DNA of 64,000 nt from contig NZ_JBGCCH010000043.1 of assembly GCF_041261205.1 (NCBI RefSeq), positions 1 through 64,000 on the forward strand. The letters are read 5' to 3'. Of the stretch, positions 31,913 through 40,273 are shown one piece after another; the stretch's first letter is position 1, and each line of letters opens with the position of its first letter. The translations under genes and the position numbers were made by a program. The notes below the pieces were generated by a model, which was not told where the DNA came from, ran no database searches, and saw only the letters and a list, made by a program, of their open reading frames with translations. Origin of the DNA: Catenulispora sp. MAP5-51. GTDB taxonomy: Bacteria > Actinomycetota > Actinomycetes > Streptomycetales > Catenulisporaceae.

Positions 31913-33631
31913 TTGGAACCGCTGCTGTCTGCCGATCCGCGCACGATCGCCCGGTTCCGGCTGCTGGCCCGGCTCGGCTCGGGGGGCATGGGCGAGGTCT
32001 TCCTGGCGCTGACCCCCGACGGCCGGCAGGTCGCGGTCAAGGTCGTGCGGGGCGGCTTCGAGAGCACCGAGGCGATGGCCCGGTTCCGGCACGAGGTGGA
32101 GGCCGTCGGAAGGCTGCGCAGCCGGTGGACCGCCGCGCTGGAGGACGCCGACCTGACCGGCAGGCCCATCTGGCTGGCCACGGAGTACGTGCCCGGCCCG
32201 ACGCTGGCCGCTGCGGTCGCGCGGTTCGGCGCGATGCCGCCGAGCGTGGTGCGGCACCTGGCCGCGGGGCTCGCCGAAGCGGTCGCCGACGTGCACGCCC
32301 ACGGCGTCCTGCACCGCGACCTGAAGCCGAACAACGTCATCATGTCGCCGTCCGGCCCGCGGCTGATCGACTTCGGGATCGCCCGGACCGGCGACCAGAC
32401 GGCGCTGACCCACACCGGCAGTGCGGTCGGCACGCCCGGGTACCTGGCGCCGGAGGTCGTGCGCGGCGGCGCGCCGAGCCCGGCGGCCGACATCTTCGCC
32501 GTCGGCGCGATGCTCGCCTACGCCGCGACCGGCCGTCCGCCGTTCGGGGTCGGCGACCCGCACGCGATCATGTTCCGCAGCGTCGAGAACCCGGCGGACA
32601 CCGACGGCGTCGAGCCGGCCCTGGCCGCCCTGATCGCCGAGTACACGGCCAAGGACCCGGCGGCCCGGCCGGCCGCCGCCGATCTGCTCGCCGCGGTCGC
32701 GGGCCGGGCGACGGCCGACGACGCGCGGGCCGTCGCGGCGTTCTACGACGCTCTGTCCACGATCGCCGACACCGCGCCGCAGGACGTGCAGACCGCCACC
32801 GGGATGGGCCTTCTTCCCCCGAGCACGTCCGACGCCGAAGCGGTGCCGCGAAGGACCCGCCGGCTCGCGGTGGCTCTCGTCTCGGCCGTCGCGGTCATCG
32901 CGGTCGCGCTGGCGGTGGAGTTCTTCCCGGGCACCACCGATCACACGCAGCACGGCGCGAGCGGCGGCCTGGCGCCGACGTCCACGCCTACGCCGTCGGC
33001 CGACGGGTCGCTCGCGGCGAAGGCCATCAGCGGCTCGAACGCCGCCACGACTACGACCACGGCCACGACCACAGCCACGGGCGGCGAAGGCGGCACCACG
33101 ACCGGCACGACCTCCCCGGCGACCCCGTCGTCGGCGAGCACCGCTCCCCCGACCACGTTCCTGCGCGACCGCCCGGGCACCCAGGCCGTCGAGAACACGA
33201 CCCAGTGGAATCCGCAGACGTTCCAGTGCGAGAACAGCCCGACTCGCGAGGAAACCCTGCCGAACACCTTCGGATTCCAGAGCTCCGTCGCCCGCGACCC
33301 GGTCGCGAAGGGCACGCCGGTCACCATCGGCTTCCGCAGCAAGGAGCCGAATCCGGGAGCCCCGTACTACATGGCCGCCGAAGTCGTTCCCCCGGCGGAC
33401 TTCGGCGGCAACGCCGTGGTCTTCCGGTGGAACGACAAGCCCCAGCCGTTGGGCGTCGACTGGACGAACGCCACCTTCCCCAAGGACTTCACCTCCACGC
33501 TCAGTGCGCCCGGCGCCGAAAGTTCTCCGGCCGCGACCGACTTCCCCGGGAACTACGTCGTCCTGTGGTTCCACGTCCACAGCGACGGCGAGGCCTACTA
33601 CGTGTCCTGCGACGGTTTCACCGTCCACTGA
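31913..33631 (+). CDS. Membrane Ser/Thr protein kinase (Hanks type) with extracellular domain
   Basis: A 572-aa transmembrane kinase. The kinase domain (residues ~15-270) has the glycine loop LGSGGMGEVF, VAVKVV with the ATP-binding Lys, the catalytic loop VLHRDLKPNNVIM, IDFGIAR (DFG), and the GTPGYLAPEV activation segment end. A membrane helix follows at ~322-342, then a Thr/Ser/Gly-rich linker with TTTTATTTATG repeats and an extracellular domain of ~170 residues with two Cys and no PASTA repeats. It starts at TTG 31913 behind GGAGGAGGGG. It probably senses an outside signal and phosphorylates cytoplasmic proteins. The extracellular family is unknown to me. Confidence 0.88.
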   Translation: MEPLLSADPRTIARFRLLARLGSGGMGEVFLALTPDGRQVAVKVVRGGFESTEAMARFRHEVEAVGRLRSRWTAALEDADLTGRPIWLATEYVPGPTLAAAVARFGAMPPSVVRHLAAGLAEAVADVHAHGVLHRDLKPNNVIMSPSGPRLIDFGIARTGDQTALTHTGSAVGTPGYLAPEVVRGGAPSPAADIFAVGAMLAYAATGRPPFGVGDPHAIMFRSVENPADTDGVEPALAALIAEYTAKDPAARPAAADLLAAVAGRATADDARAVAAFYDALSTIADTAPQDVQTATGMGLLPPSTSDAEAVPRRTRRLAVALVSAVAVIAVALAVEFFPGTTDHTQHGASGGLAPTSTPTPSADGSLAAKAISGSNAATTTTTATTTATGGEGGTTTGTTSPATPSSASTAPPTTFLRDRPGTQAVENTTQWNPQTFQCENSPTREETLPNTFGFQSSVARDPVAKGTPVTIGFRSKEPNPGAPYYMAAEVVPPADFGGNAVVFRWNDKPQPLGVDWTNATFPKDFTSTLSAPGAESSPAATDFPGNYVVLWFHVHSDGEAYYVSCDGFTVH

Positions 33632-33632
33632 T

Positions 33633-33656
33633 CGGGTGAATACGAGCCCTCACCCG
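33633..33656 (+). terminator. Possible weak terminator hairpin
   Basis: CGGGTGA and TCACCCG form 7-bp arms with a 10-nt loop directly after the kinase stop. There is no T-run. A candidate only. Confidence 0.4.
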
Positions 33657-33732
33657 GGACGAAATCCGGCCTTGAGAGGACAATCTGACATGTAGGTCGC
33701 TCAGGCCACTGTCAACGGGAGGCCGGAACCCC

Positions 33733-34272
33733 ATGAACCCCCACCCCCAGGCCGCCGCACGGGTCGAGCACGTCTTCGACCTCTTCGACACCGACGGCAA
33801 CGGCTTCATCGAGGCCGCCGACATCGCGCTCATGACGAACCGGGTGGTCGCGGCCGCGACCGGATCGGACCGGGCCGCCAAGGACGCGATGCGCGCCGCC
33901 TTCGACCGCTACTGGACCACGATGGCCGACGAGCTCGACCGGAACGGCGACGGGCGGATCAGCGCCGAGGAGTTCCGGGCCTTCGTGCTCAGCCCGGAGC
34001 GTTTCGGCGCGGCCGTCGAGCAGTTCGCCGAGGCGCTGTCCGCACTCGGCGACCCCGACGGCGACGGGCTCATCGAGCGCCCGGTCTTCGAGGCGCTGAT
34101 GACGGCGATCGGCTTCGGGCACGAGAACCTGCACGCGCTCTTCGACTCCTTCGGCCCCACCGCGCAGGACCAGGTCGAGGCGGAGGTGTGGCGGGCCGCG
34201 ATCGTGGAGTTCTACGACCCGGGCGACGGCGACACCCGCGGCAACCACCTGATCCCCGCGCAACAGCGCTGA
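33733..34272 (+). CDS. EF-hand calcium-binding protein (calerythrin-like)
   Basis: A 179-aa soluble four-EF-hand protein. Three canonical loops are visible: [12 protein letters not shown] near residue 19, [12 protein letters not shown] near 69, and [12 protein letters not shown] near 108. A fourth hand near residue 142 is degenerate ([15 protein letters not shown]). This arrangement matches bacterial sarcoplasmic-type proteins such as calerythrin, which buffer or sense Ca2+. ATG at 33733 lies just after GGGAGG. The furan synthase gene begins 23 bp after the stop, so the two are probably cotranscribed. Why a Ca2+ protein would lead this set is unclear. Confidence 0.85.
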   Translation: MNPHPQAAARVEHVFDLFDTDGNGFIEAADIALMTNRVVAAATGSDRAAKDAMRAAFDRYWTTMADELDRNGDGRISAEEFRAFVLSPERFGAAVEQFAEALSALGDPDGDGLIERPVFEALMTAIGFGHENLHALFDSFGPTAQDQVEAEVWRAAIVEFYDPGDGDTRGNHLIPAQQR

Positions 34273-34295
34273 GCCCCCGCGGAAAGGAGAAGGCG

Positions 34296-35084
34296 TTGCT
34301 GCTGCTCATATCCCCGGCCGACGTCGAAGAAGCCCGCGAGTGCGCGAAGGCGTCGCAGTACCTGGACATCGTCGACGTCAAGAAGCCGGACGAGGGCTCG
34401 CTCGGCGCGAACTTCCCGTGGGTGATCCGGGAGATCCGCGACGCCGTGCCGGCGGACAAGCCGGTGTCCGCGACAGTGGGGGACGTGCCCTACAAACCCG
34501 GCACGGTCGCCCAGGCAGCCCTGGGCGCGGCCGTCTCGGGCGCCACGTACATCAAGGTCGGCCTCTTCGGCTGCTCGACGCCCGACCAGGCCGTCACCGT
34601 CATGCGCGCCGTCGTGCGGGCGGTGAAGGACTACCGGCCGGACGCGCTCGTCGTCGCCTCGGGCTATGCCGACGCCCACCGCATCGGCTGCGTCAACCCG
34701 CTCGCGCTGCCCGACATCGCCGGCCGCTCCGGCTGCGACGCGGCCATGCTCGACACCGCCGTCAAGGACGGGACCCGGCTGTTCGACCACGTGCCGCCCG
34801 ACCTGTGCGCGGAGTTCGTCCGGCGGGCCCACGACTCCGGCCTGTTCGCGGCGCTCGCGGGCAGCGTCAGGGCGGACGACCTGGGCACGCTCACCGCCAT
34901 CGGCACGGACATCGTGGGCGTGCGCGGGGCGGTGTGCGAGCGCGGCGACCGCACCACCGGACGGATCCAACCGCATCTGGTGGCGGCGTTCCGGGCCGAG
35001 ATGGACCGGCACAGGGACCTGCACAGCCAGGAACAGAGCCGGGAACAGAACCGGGAACAGAGCACCGTCCCCGCCGGGAACTGA
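34296..35084 (+). CDS. mfnB: (5-formylfuran-3-yl)methyl phosphate synthase (MfnB-like, DUF556)
   Basis: A 262-aa homologue of MfnB, the enzyme that condenses two glyceraldehyde-3-phosphates into the furan precursor of methanofuran. All five residues I recall as functional in the methanogen enzyme MJ1099 (Asp25, Lys27, Lys85, Asp151, Lys155) are present at a constant offset of +2: Asp27 and Lys29 in [11 protein letters not shown], Lys87 in YIKVG, Asp153 and Lys157 in MLDTAVKDG. The start is the TTG at 34296 behind AAAGGAGAAGG; the open frame upstream overlaps the EF-hand gene. The C-terminal 20 residues are a [12 protein letters not shown] repeat tail. Methanofuran is not expected in this host, so another furan product is inferred. 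The aldehyde dehydrogenase follows by 9 bp. Confidence 0.85.
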   Translation: MLLLISPADVEEARECAKASQYLDIVDVKKPDEGSLGANFPWVIREIRDAVPADKPVSATVGDVPYKPGTVAQAALGAAVSGATYIKVGLFGCSTPDQAVTVMRAVVRAVKDYRPDALVVASGYADAHRIGCVNPLALPDIAGRSGCDAAMLDTAVKDGTRLFDHVPPDLCAEFVRRAHDSGLFAALAGSVRADDLGTLTAIGTDIVGVRGAVCERGDRTTGRIQPHLVAAFRAEMDRHRDLHSQEQSREQNREQSTVPAGN

Positions 35085-35093
35085 CCCATCGGC

Positions 35094-36509
35094 ATGCCGA
35101 CGCCCCAGCCCCGCCGCCCGCACCAGACCCGCAGCGGCCGCGGCAGCTTCGCGGTCCTGGACCCCGCGACCGGCGAACCCTTCGACGAGGCGCCCGACCA
35201 ACGCCCCGAGGAACTGGACGCGATCGTCGACCGGGCCCACACGGCCTGGCTCCACTGGCGCGCCGACACCAACGCCGACGCCCGCGCCGCCGCACTGCTC
35301 GCGGCGGCCGACGCGGTGGAGCAGGCCGGGCCGGACCTGGCCCCCCTGCTCACCCGCGAGCAGGGCAAGCCGCTGCCGGAGTCCTACGCGGAGGTGGCCC
35401 GCACCGCGGCCCGCCTGCGCTACTTCGCCACGCTCGCCCCGCAGACCCAGCCGATCCAGGACGGCCGAGCCGTGCGCAGCGAGATCCGCTGGCGGCCGCT
35501 GGGTCCGGTCGCCGCGATCGTCCCGTGGAACTTCCCGCTCCAACTCGCCTCCGCAAAGTTCGCTCCGGCGCTGGCCGCGGGCAACACGGTGGTGCTCAAA
35601 CCCTCCCCCTTCACGCCGCTGGCCACCAGGATGCTGGGATCGGTCCTGGCCGCCGTCCTGCCCGAGGACGTCCTCACGATCGTCACCGGCCGCGAACCCC
35701 TCGGCGAGCGCCTCGCCTCCCACCCGGGGATCCGCCACGTCACCTTCACCGGCTCGGTGCCCACCGGCCGCGCCGTGGCGCGGGGCGCGGCGTCCTCACT
35801 GGCCAGGGTCACCCTGGAGCTGGGCGGCAACGACGCCGCGATCCTGCTCGACGACGTGGACGTGGAGCAGATCGCGGACCGGCTGTTCTGGGCGGCGTTC
35901 CGCAACTGCGGGCAGATCTGCATGGCGGTCAAGCGCGTCTACGCCCCGGTCCGGCTCTACTCCGAGGTCGTCGAAGCCCTCGCGCAGCGCGCGAATCAGA
36001 CCGTCGTGGGGCCGGGTCTGGAAGCGGGATCGCAACTGGGACCGGTCAACAACGCTCCTCAGCTCGCCCGGATCGAGCGCTACGCGGCCGGGGCCCTGGC
36101 AGCCGGCGCCCGCGCGGCGGCCGGCGGAGGCCGGCTCGACAGGCCGGGCTACTTCTTCGCCCCGACGATCCTGGCCGACGTCCCGGCCCAAAGCCCGGTG
36201 GTCACTCAGGAGCAGTTCGGCCCGGTACTGCCGGTACTGCCGTATCAAAGTGTTGAGCAGGCCGTCGAAGCGGCCAACGACACCGGCTTCGGCCTCGGCG
36301 GCTCGGTGTGGGGAACCGATCTGGACCGGGCCGAGCAGGTGGCCGGACGGCTCGAATGCGGGACGGTCTGGATCAACCACCACGGCGAACTCTCCCTGGC
36401 CCAGCCGTTCGCGGGCGCCAAGGAAAGCGGCGTGGGTGTCGCGGGCGGGCCGTGGGGCTTGTCCGGGAACCTGCGACCGTTCGTCGTGCACCGGCCTCTG
36501 GAGGCGTGA
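35094..36509 (+). CDS. Aldehyde dehydrogenase in the furan gene set
   Basis: A 471-aa NAD(P)-dependent aldehyde dehydrogenase. Motifs: IVPWNFPLQLASAK and LKPSPFTPLAT for cofactor binding, TGSVPTGRAV, base Glu in LELGGND, nucleophile Cys in NCGQICMAVKR, and a C-terminal QPFAGAKESGVGV. All catalytic residues are intact. Standing between mfnB and an aryl-alcohol dehydrogenase, it could oxidise the formyl group of the furan to a carboxylate; this is inferred from context. ATG at 35094 lies 9 bp after mfnB, and the alcohol dehydrogenase GTG follows the stop by 1 bp. It is distinct from the polyamine-linked paralogue at 16562-17992. Confidence 0.87.
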   Translation: MPTPQPRRPHQTRSGRGSFAVLDPATGEPFDEAPDQRPEELDAIVDRAHTAWLHWRADTNADARAAALLAAADAVEQAGPDLAPLLTREQGKPLPESYAEVARTAARLRYFATLAPQTQPIQDGRAVRSEIRWRPLGPVAAIVPWNFPLQLASAKFAPALAAGNTVVLKPSPFTPLATRMLGSVLAAVLPEDVLTIVTGREPLGERLASHPGIRHVTFTGSVPTGRAVARGAASSLARVTLELGGNDAAILLDDVDVEQIADRLFWAAFRNCGQICMAVKRVYAPVRLYSEVVEALAQRANQTVVGPGLEAGSQLGPVNNAPQLARIERYAAGALAAGARAAAGGGRLDRPGYFFAPTILADVPAQSPVVTQEQFGPVLPVLPYQSVEQAVEAANDTGFGLGGSVWGTDLDRAEQVAGRLECGTVWINHHGELSLAQPFAGAKESGVGVAGGPWGLSGNLRPFVVHRPLEA

Positions 36510-36510
36510 C

Positions 36511-37608
36511 GTGGGCATCCGGTTCGGCGCGGCGGTACTGCGTTCCCCCGAGGGCCGGTTCACCGTCGAGCAGGTGGCCTTGGACGCGGGACCGGCGCCG
36601 GACGAGGTGCTGGTCAGGATCGCGGGGTGCGGGATGTGCCGCACCGACCTGGCCGTCCGCCGCTCGGCGGGCCGCTCGCCGCTGCCGGCGGTCCTCGGCC
36701 ACGAGGGCGCCGGGGTCGTCGTGGAGACGGGAGGCCCGGACACCCGGCCGGCCGTCGGCGACCACGTCGTACTGAGCTTCGACTCCTGCGGACACTGCCA
36801 CGCCTGTCTCGGCGGCGCCCCCGCCTACTGTGATTCCTTCGCCGAGCTCAACCTGTTCGGTGGGCGTACCGAGAACGCAGCGCGGTTCGCCGACGCGGCC
36901 GGAATCCCCTTGGCGCCCCGGTGGTTCGGCCAGTCCTCGTTCGCCGAGTACGCGATGGTCCCGGCCCGCAACGCCGTCCGGGTCGATCCCGCGCTGCCCG
37001 TGGAACTGCTCGGCCCGCTCGGCTGCGGCTTCCTCACCGGCGCCGGGGCCGTCCTGAACACCTTCGGCGCCGGGCCCGGCGATGCCCTCGCCGTCCTCGG
37101 CGCGGGCGCCGTGGGCCTGGCGGCGATCATGGCGGCGGCCGCTGCCGGGGCCGTGGTCGTGGCCGTCGACCGGCACCCCGAGCGCCTGGCGATGGCCGAG
37201 CGCTTCGGCGCCGTCCCGCTGTACGGGACCGGCGGCCTCGCCGACCGTATCAGGCGGCTGACGGACGGCGGGGTGCGGTACGCGCTGGACACCACGGTCT
37301 CGCCGGAACTGATCAACGAAGCACTCAGGGCTCTGCGACCGACCGGCCATCTCGGCCTGGTGGCACGGCTCCACCAGACGCTGCCGCTGGAGCCCGGTGC
37401 TCTGGACCGAGGCCGGAAGCTGTCCCACATCTGCGAGGGCGACGCGGTGCCCGGCCTGCTCATCCCACGGCTGACCAAGCTCTGGCAGGCCGGCCGTTTC
37501 CCCTTCGACCAGCTCATTCGCACCTACCCGCTCGACGAGATCAACGAGGCCGAGCACGACTGCGAGACGGGGCGCGTCGTCAAGCCGGTCCTGATACCCG
37601 CGTCCTGA
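36511..37608 (+). CDS. Zinc-dependent aryl-alcohol dehydrogenase-like protein
   Basis: A 365-aa medium-chain alcohol dehydrogenase. Catalytic zinc ligands are in GCGMCRTDL and GHEGAG; the structural zinc site is C-x2-C-x2-C-x7-C (SCGHCHACLGGAPAYC). A GPLGCGFLTGAGAVLN segment and the NAD fold LAVLGAGAVGLAA follow. The GPLGCG-TGAGAVLN pattern is typical of benzyl/aryl-alcohol dehydrogenases, which act on a CH2OH next to an aromatic ring; a hydroxymethylfuran would suit. The start is the GTG at 36511, 1 bp after the previous stop. The frame is open far upstream, but that is a shadow of the aldehyde dehydrogenase. Confidence 0.87.
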   Translation: MGIRFGAAVLRSPEGRFTVEQVALDAGPAPDEVLVRIAGCGMCRTDLAVRRSAGRSPLPAVLGHEGAGVVVETGGPDTRPAVGDHVVLSFDSCGHCHACLGGAPAYCDSFAELNLFGGRTENAARFADAAGIPLAPRWFGQSSFAEYAMVPARNAVRVDPALPVELLGPLGCGFLTGAGAVLNTFGAGPGDALAVLGAGAVGLAAIMAAAAAGAVVVAVDRHPERLAMAERFGAVPLYGTGGLADRIRRLTDGGVRYALDTTVSPELINEALRALRPTGHLGLVARLHQTLPLEPGALDRGRKLSHICEGDAVPGLLIPRLTKLWQAGRFPFDQLIRTYPLDEINEAEHDCETGRVVKPVLIPAS

Positions 37609-37649
37609 TATCCCGTCCTGATCCCGCCGCGCAGCAAGAAGGAGCATCC

Positions 37650-38558
37650 ATGACGGCCGACCTGACGCAGCCGAACACCGGCACGGGAGGCGTGGACGGC
37701 GGCGTCGGCGTCACCGCCCTCCTGGTCGCCGCGGCCCGCGCGATCGAGACCCACCGCCCCGACAGCCTCGCCCAGGACCTGTTCGCCGAACACTTCGTGC
37801 ACAGCGCGCCGGCCTCGGCGGGTTGGCCGGTGCGCATCGACCAGGTCCCGGACGGCGACGCGAACCCGTTGTGGGGCCGCTTCGCCCGCTACTTCGGCCT
37901 GCGGACCAGGGTCTTCGACGACTTCCTCCTACAAGCGGTCCACGCCGGCGCACACCAGGTCGTCCTGCTCGGAGCCGGGCTCGACGCGCGGGCCTACCGG
38001 CTCGACTGGCCCGCCGGCTGCGTGATCTTCGAGCTGGACCGGGAAGGCGTGCTGGCGTTCAAGCACAGGGTGCTCAAGGGCCTGGCGGCCACCCCGAAGG
38101 CGGCACGTGTCCCGATCCCGACCGACCTGCGCGCCGACTGGGTCAGGGCCCTGACAGACGCGGGCTTCGACCCGGCGGCCCCGAGCGCCTGGCTGGCCGA
38201 GGGCCTGCTGTTCTACCTGCCCGGCGCCGCCGAGACGCAGCTCGTCACCGCGGTGGACCGGCTGGCCGCGCCCGGAAGCGAGCTGGCCTTCGAAGTGAAA
38301 CTCGATGAGGACCTGATGGCACACCGGGACAGCCCCCTCTACACCGAGACCAGGCGCCAGATCGGCATCGACCTGCTCGACCTGTTCGCGAAGGAGGCGC
38401 GACCGGACTCCGCGGGCGACTTGGCGCGCAGAGGCTGGTCCACGTCAGTCGCCACCCCGTACGAATACACCGTCCGCCTCGGCCGCGGTCCGCTGCCCGA
38501 GCCGAACGACGCGCTGGGCGGGAACCGGTGGGTGTTCGCCGATCGCCGGACGCCATGA
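37650..38558 (+). CDS. SAM-dependent methyltransferase, leucine carboxyl methyltransferase (LCMT) family
   Basis: A 302-aa class I methyltransferase of the LCMT/PPM family. SAM-binding VVLLGAGLDARAYRLDWP near residue 108 is followed by an acidic ribose contact (FELDRE) and an AWLAEGLLFYLP motif typical of the family. Members methylate carboxyl groups of proteins or of secondary metabolites (TcmP-type), so it could make a methyl ester of a furan carboxylate; this is context-based. ATG at 37650 follows AAGAAGGAG. The gap from the dehydrogenase is 41 bp, consistent with the same operon. Confidence 0.82.
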   Translation: MTADLTQPNTGTGGVDGGVGVTALLVAAARAIETHRPDSLAQDLFAEHFVHSAPASAGWPVRIDQVPDGDANPLWGRFARYFGLRTRVFDDFLLQAVHAGAHQVVLLGAGLDARAYRLDWPAGCVIFELDREGVLAFKHRVLKGLAATPKAARVPIPTDLRADWVRALTDAGFDPAAPSAWLAEGLLFYLPGAAETQLVTAVDRLAAPGSELAFEVKLDEDLMAHRDSPLYTETRRQIGIDLLDLFAKEARPDSAGDLARRGWSTSVATPYEYTVRLGRGPLPEPNDALGGNRWVFADRRTP

Positions 38559-38663
38559 AAAGATCTTGAGGAGTCACCGTCGGTCGGGCAAGATCTACGC
38601 GTGCCCGGCGGCCCCGCGCCGCGCTTCGGGGCAGGTCGCGGATTCTGACGAGGTGGACTGACA

Positions 38664-39725
38664 GTGGCAATACCCTTGGCAATACCCTTCGACGCCGGGC
38701 TGCTGGACGTGTATCGCACGATGCGGGAGACGGCCGGAACACCGATGAGCATGGAGCGGCTCGCGGAGATCCGGGCCGAGGACGCCGCCGAGCTGCCGAC
38801 GCTCGACGAGCTGTCCCGGGGTGGCCGCTTCGACGTGGCTTCGTACTCGGTGCCGGTATCGGCATCGGCATCGGCGTCCGCGGCGGCATCGGAATCAGCG
38901 TCCGCGACATCCGGCGAACCCGAGGTCACGCTGCTGGTCTGCACGCCGGTGTCGGCCCCGGCCACCGAGCGCCCCGCGATCTACGTCACGCACGGCGGCG
39001 GCTACTTCAGCGGCGATCACCGGCACCTGTTCTTCCTCGACCCGCTGCTGGACGACGCCGCGCACTTCGGGGCCTCGGTGGTCTCGGTCGGGTACCGGCT
39101 CGCGCCGGAGCATCCATATCCGGCGCAGATCGACGACGTCTACTCCGGACTGCTCTGGACCGCCGGCCACGCGGCCGAACTCGGACTGGACCCGGAGCGG
39201 ATCGTCGTCGCGGGCACCAGCGCCGGCGGCGGTCTGACGGCGGCGCTGGCCTCGCTGGTGCGCGACCAGGGCGGCCCGCGACTGCTCGGGCAGATGTTGA
39301 TGTGCCCGATGCTCGACGACCGAAACGACAGCGACTCGGCGTACCAGATGGACGGTGCCGACGTCTGGGACCGGAGCTGGAACGGGTTCGGGTGGCAGGC
39401 CATGCTGGGGTCCGCGCGCGGCGGCCCGGACGTGTCGCCCTACGCCGCGCCGGCCCGGGCCACGGACCTGTCCGGTCTGCCGCCGGCGTTCATCGACGTC
39501 GGCTCGGCGGAGACGCTGCGCGACGAGGCCCTCGCCCACGCCGACCGCATCTGGCGGGCCGGCGGCTCGGCCGAGCTGCACGTGTGGCCCGGCGGCTTCC
39601 ACGCGTTCGATCTCGTGGTCCCGGACGCCGCACTCAGCCGGGAGGCTCGGCGGGCGCGTCGTTCGTGGTTGGGGCGGGTCTTGGCCGCTGGAGCGCTTCC
39701 GGCTCGGGAACCGGCGCAGTCCTAG
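38664..39725 (+). CDS. Alpha/beta hydrolase, hormone-sensitive-lipase type esterase
   Basis: A 353-aa esterase of the HSL (family IV) group. The oxyanion motif is THGGGYFSGD, the nucleophile elbow is GTSAGGGLTAAL, and the Asp and His of the triad lie in the IDVGSAETLRDEA and GGFHAFD regions. An N-terminal cap helix segment precedes a low-complexity PVSASASASAAASESASA stretch (residues ~64-81) from a 6-bp-type DNA repeat. It starts at GTG 38664, 105 bp after the methyltransferase. It may be a last member of the furan set (ester hydrolysis or acyl transfer) or independent. Confidence 0.82.
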   Translation: MAIPLAIPFDAGLLDVYRTMRETAGTPMSMERLAEIRAEDAAELPTLDELSRGGRFDVASYSVPVSASASASAAASESASATSGEPEVTLLVCTPVSAPATERPAIYVTHGGGYFSGDHRHLFFLDPLLDDAAHFGASVVSVGYRLAPEHPYPAQIDDVYSGLLWTAGHAAELGLDPERIVVAGTSAGGGLTAALASLVRDQGGPRLLGQMLMCPMLDDRNDSDSAYQMDGADVWDRSWNGFGWQAMLGSARGGPDVSPYAAPARATDLSGLPPAFIDVGSAETLRDEALAHADRIWRAGGSAELHVWPGGFHAFDLVVPDAALSREARRARRSWLGRVLAAGALPAREPAQS

Positions 39726-39800
39726 CGCCGCGGGGCATGCGCGGCACGCCGGTCACGCAAGGTACGCGTTGGGGGGGGAGCCTCTCAAGCAGGCGGTTTC

Positions 39801-40247
39801 TCACCGGGCGTTCGAATAGATCCGCGTCGGGTTGATCAGGACGGCGGCGCGCCGCTCCTCGGCCATGACCCGGTCGTAGGTCGGCCAGTCGTCGTGCGTG
39901 CCGCCCGCCGCCGTGAAGATCGCCCTGAGCAGGAGGCGAAGCGCCTCGGCATCGGTCCCGGCGTACTCGTCGTCCGGACCGATGAGCTCCACGTCGCCCT
40001 CCACGGCGGCCCAGTCCCACCCGGCGCGCGCCACGAGCGTGGCGTGCGGCCGGGCCCGCAGGTGGGTCAGCTTCCTGGAACCGCCGATGGCCACGAAGGC
40101 GGCGACGTCGTGGTCGCCCCCGGGGTGGCGCAGGACGCCGGCGTTGACGACGGAGCTGTGGATCGTGCCATCGGCCCTCAGCGTGGAGGCCACGCACAGG
40201 CCGTGGTCGGCGGCGGCGATCCGGGCGAAGTCCGCGAGTTCGGTCAT
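39801..40247 (-). CDS. Pyridoxamine 5'-phosphate oxidase-fold (FMN/F420) protein
   Basis: A 148-aa split-barrel flavin/deazaflavin-binding protein. It opens with a helix (MTELADFARIAAADHG) then the ADGTIHSSVVNAGV strand pair and a GGSRKLTHLRARPHATLVA segment typical of the family's phosphate-binding part, and ends with AAVLINPTRIYS. Such proteins reduce small molecules with F420 or bind FMN or haem; the cofactor cannot be told from sequence. It converges with the esterase; the 75-bp gap contains an 8-G run at 39772-39779. Confidence 0.78.
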   Translation of the reverse strand: MTELADFARIAAADHGLCVASTLRADGTIHSSVVNAGVLRHPGGDHDVAAFVAIGGSRKLTHLRARPHATLVARAGWDWAAVEGDVELIGPDDEYAGTDAEALRLLLRAIFTAAGGTHDDWPTYDRVMAEERRAAVLINPTRIYSNAR

Positions 40248-40273
40248 GTCAGTACCTTAATGCGCGGTCGCAC

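Noticed and set aside
34666-37608. 980-codon plus-strand frame
   Set aside because: The first ~615 codons shadow mfnB and the aldehyde dehydrogenase in another frame; only the part from 36511 is the alcohol dehydrogenase.
39772-39779. Run of eight G
   Set aside because: Intergenic and too short to call a structure; could be a sequencing artefact.
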